Part shown: piece by piece, positions 63,763-64,000 of the stretch
Layout: each line of letters starts with the position of its first letter
How positions within the stretch are numbered: the first letter of the stretch is position 1
DNA from: Hymenolepis diminuta
Lineage: Eukaryota > Platyhelminthes > Cestoda > Cyclophyllidea > Hymenolepididae
NCBI GenBank assembly: GCA_900708905.1
Contig: CAADRB010000045.1
Span: forward strand, 823,311-887,310
Length of the DNA stretch: 64,000 nucleotides
Reading direction: 5' to 3'
Program-made: the position numbers and the translations under genes
The notes under the pieces: generated by a model
Database searches by the model: none
What the model was told of the DNA's origin: nothing
Seen by the model: only the letters and a program-made list of their open reading frames with translations

Positions 63763-64000
63763 GATGAGCATGTTAACCGCTCATTATAACCATTAATATA
63801 TTTTAACCAATCTCGACCAGTAGCACCCAGTGCCTATGGTCGTCAGTGGAATAACATAGTTGATCGTGAAGCAAATTTTCGAACTGATAATTCAAAGGAC
63901 CTCAATCTGGTTTCTACCCAGATGTTAATTAAGCGCTTTCTCGACACGCCATTTTAGAGCACTGAGAAGATATTGCTATTTTATTGTACGGAGGCAATAG

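Larger units (their letters stand above)
61551..64000 (+). other. Intron 5 of PP2A-A, running out of the window
   Basis: The donor GTTAGT follows the exon end at 61,550. I looked for the conserved C-terminal repeat that should follow VRFK and did not find it, so the next exon lies past 64,000 or is missed. The intron holds R2 copies. Near 62,963-63,045 two similar phrases (ATGTGGGCAATCAGCT and ATGTGGGAAATCAGCT) lie about 75 bases apart. Confidence 0.6.

Noticed and set aside
1..64000. CRISPR arrays, operons, bacterial genes or phage
   Set aside because: The window is clearly animal nuclear DNA with spliceosomal introns; no such structures are seen.

Overview
This window is eukaryotic and most likely comes from a parasitic flatworm, with a tapeworm somewhat favoured over a fluke. 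The reasons are AT-rich non-coding DNA, many short GT-AG introns in two size classes (33 nt, and 63-88 nt), ordinary-code animal proteins, a gene start that seems to need a spliced-leader AUG, and many old dispersed repeats. The exact species cannot be named from the sequence.

Three real genes are present. (1) ASCC3, plus strand, 4,597-21,844: about 25 exons and about 2,290 residues, a Ski2-like helicase with two helicase cassettes and two Sec63 domains, apparently whole except for one unsettled exon junction. (2) RhoGDI, minus strand, 51,364 down to 50,072: four exons, 191 residues, complete. (3) PP2A scaffold (A/PR65) subunit, plus strand, from 52,891: five exons and 700 residues seen up to 61,550. 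The last exon or exons lie beyond the window. This protein carries two low-complexity inserts that the usual family members lack.

Layout: 1-4.6 kb, no gene recognised; 4.6-21.8 kb, ASCC3; 22-50 kb, a 28-kb gene-poor tract with repeats, two assembly gaps (25,381-25,696 and 38,959-39,517) and a decayed Ty3/Gypsy integrase; 50.1-51.4 kb, RhoGDI; 51.4-52.9 kb, the spacer between the head-to-head RhoGDI and PP2A-A genes; 52.9-64 kb, PP2A-A with its large introns.

The three genes do not form a pathway. ASCC3 works in ribosome quality control and alkylation repair, RhoGDI controls Rho GTPase membrane cycling, and PP2A-A scaffolds a Ser/Thr phosphatase. The most interesting signals are the missing AUG at the ASCC3 start, the two-class intron lengths, the PP2A inserts, near-identical repeat arms at a gap, and several dispersed repeat families found by comparing parts of the window by eye. 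All identities to known proteins are from recall of the families, without any search.
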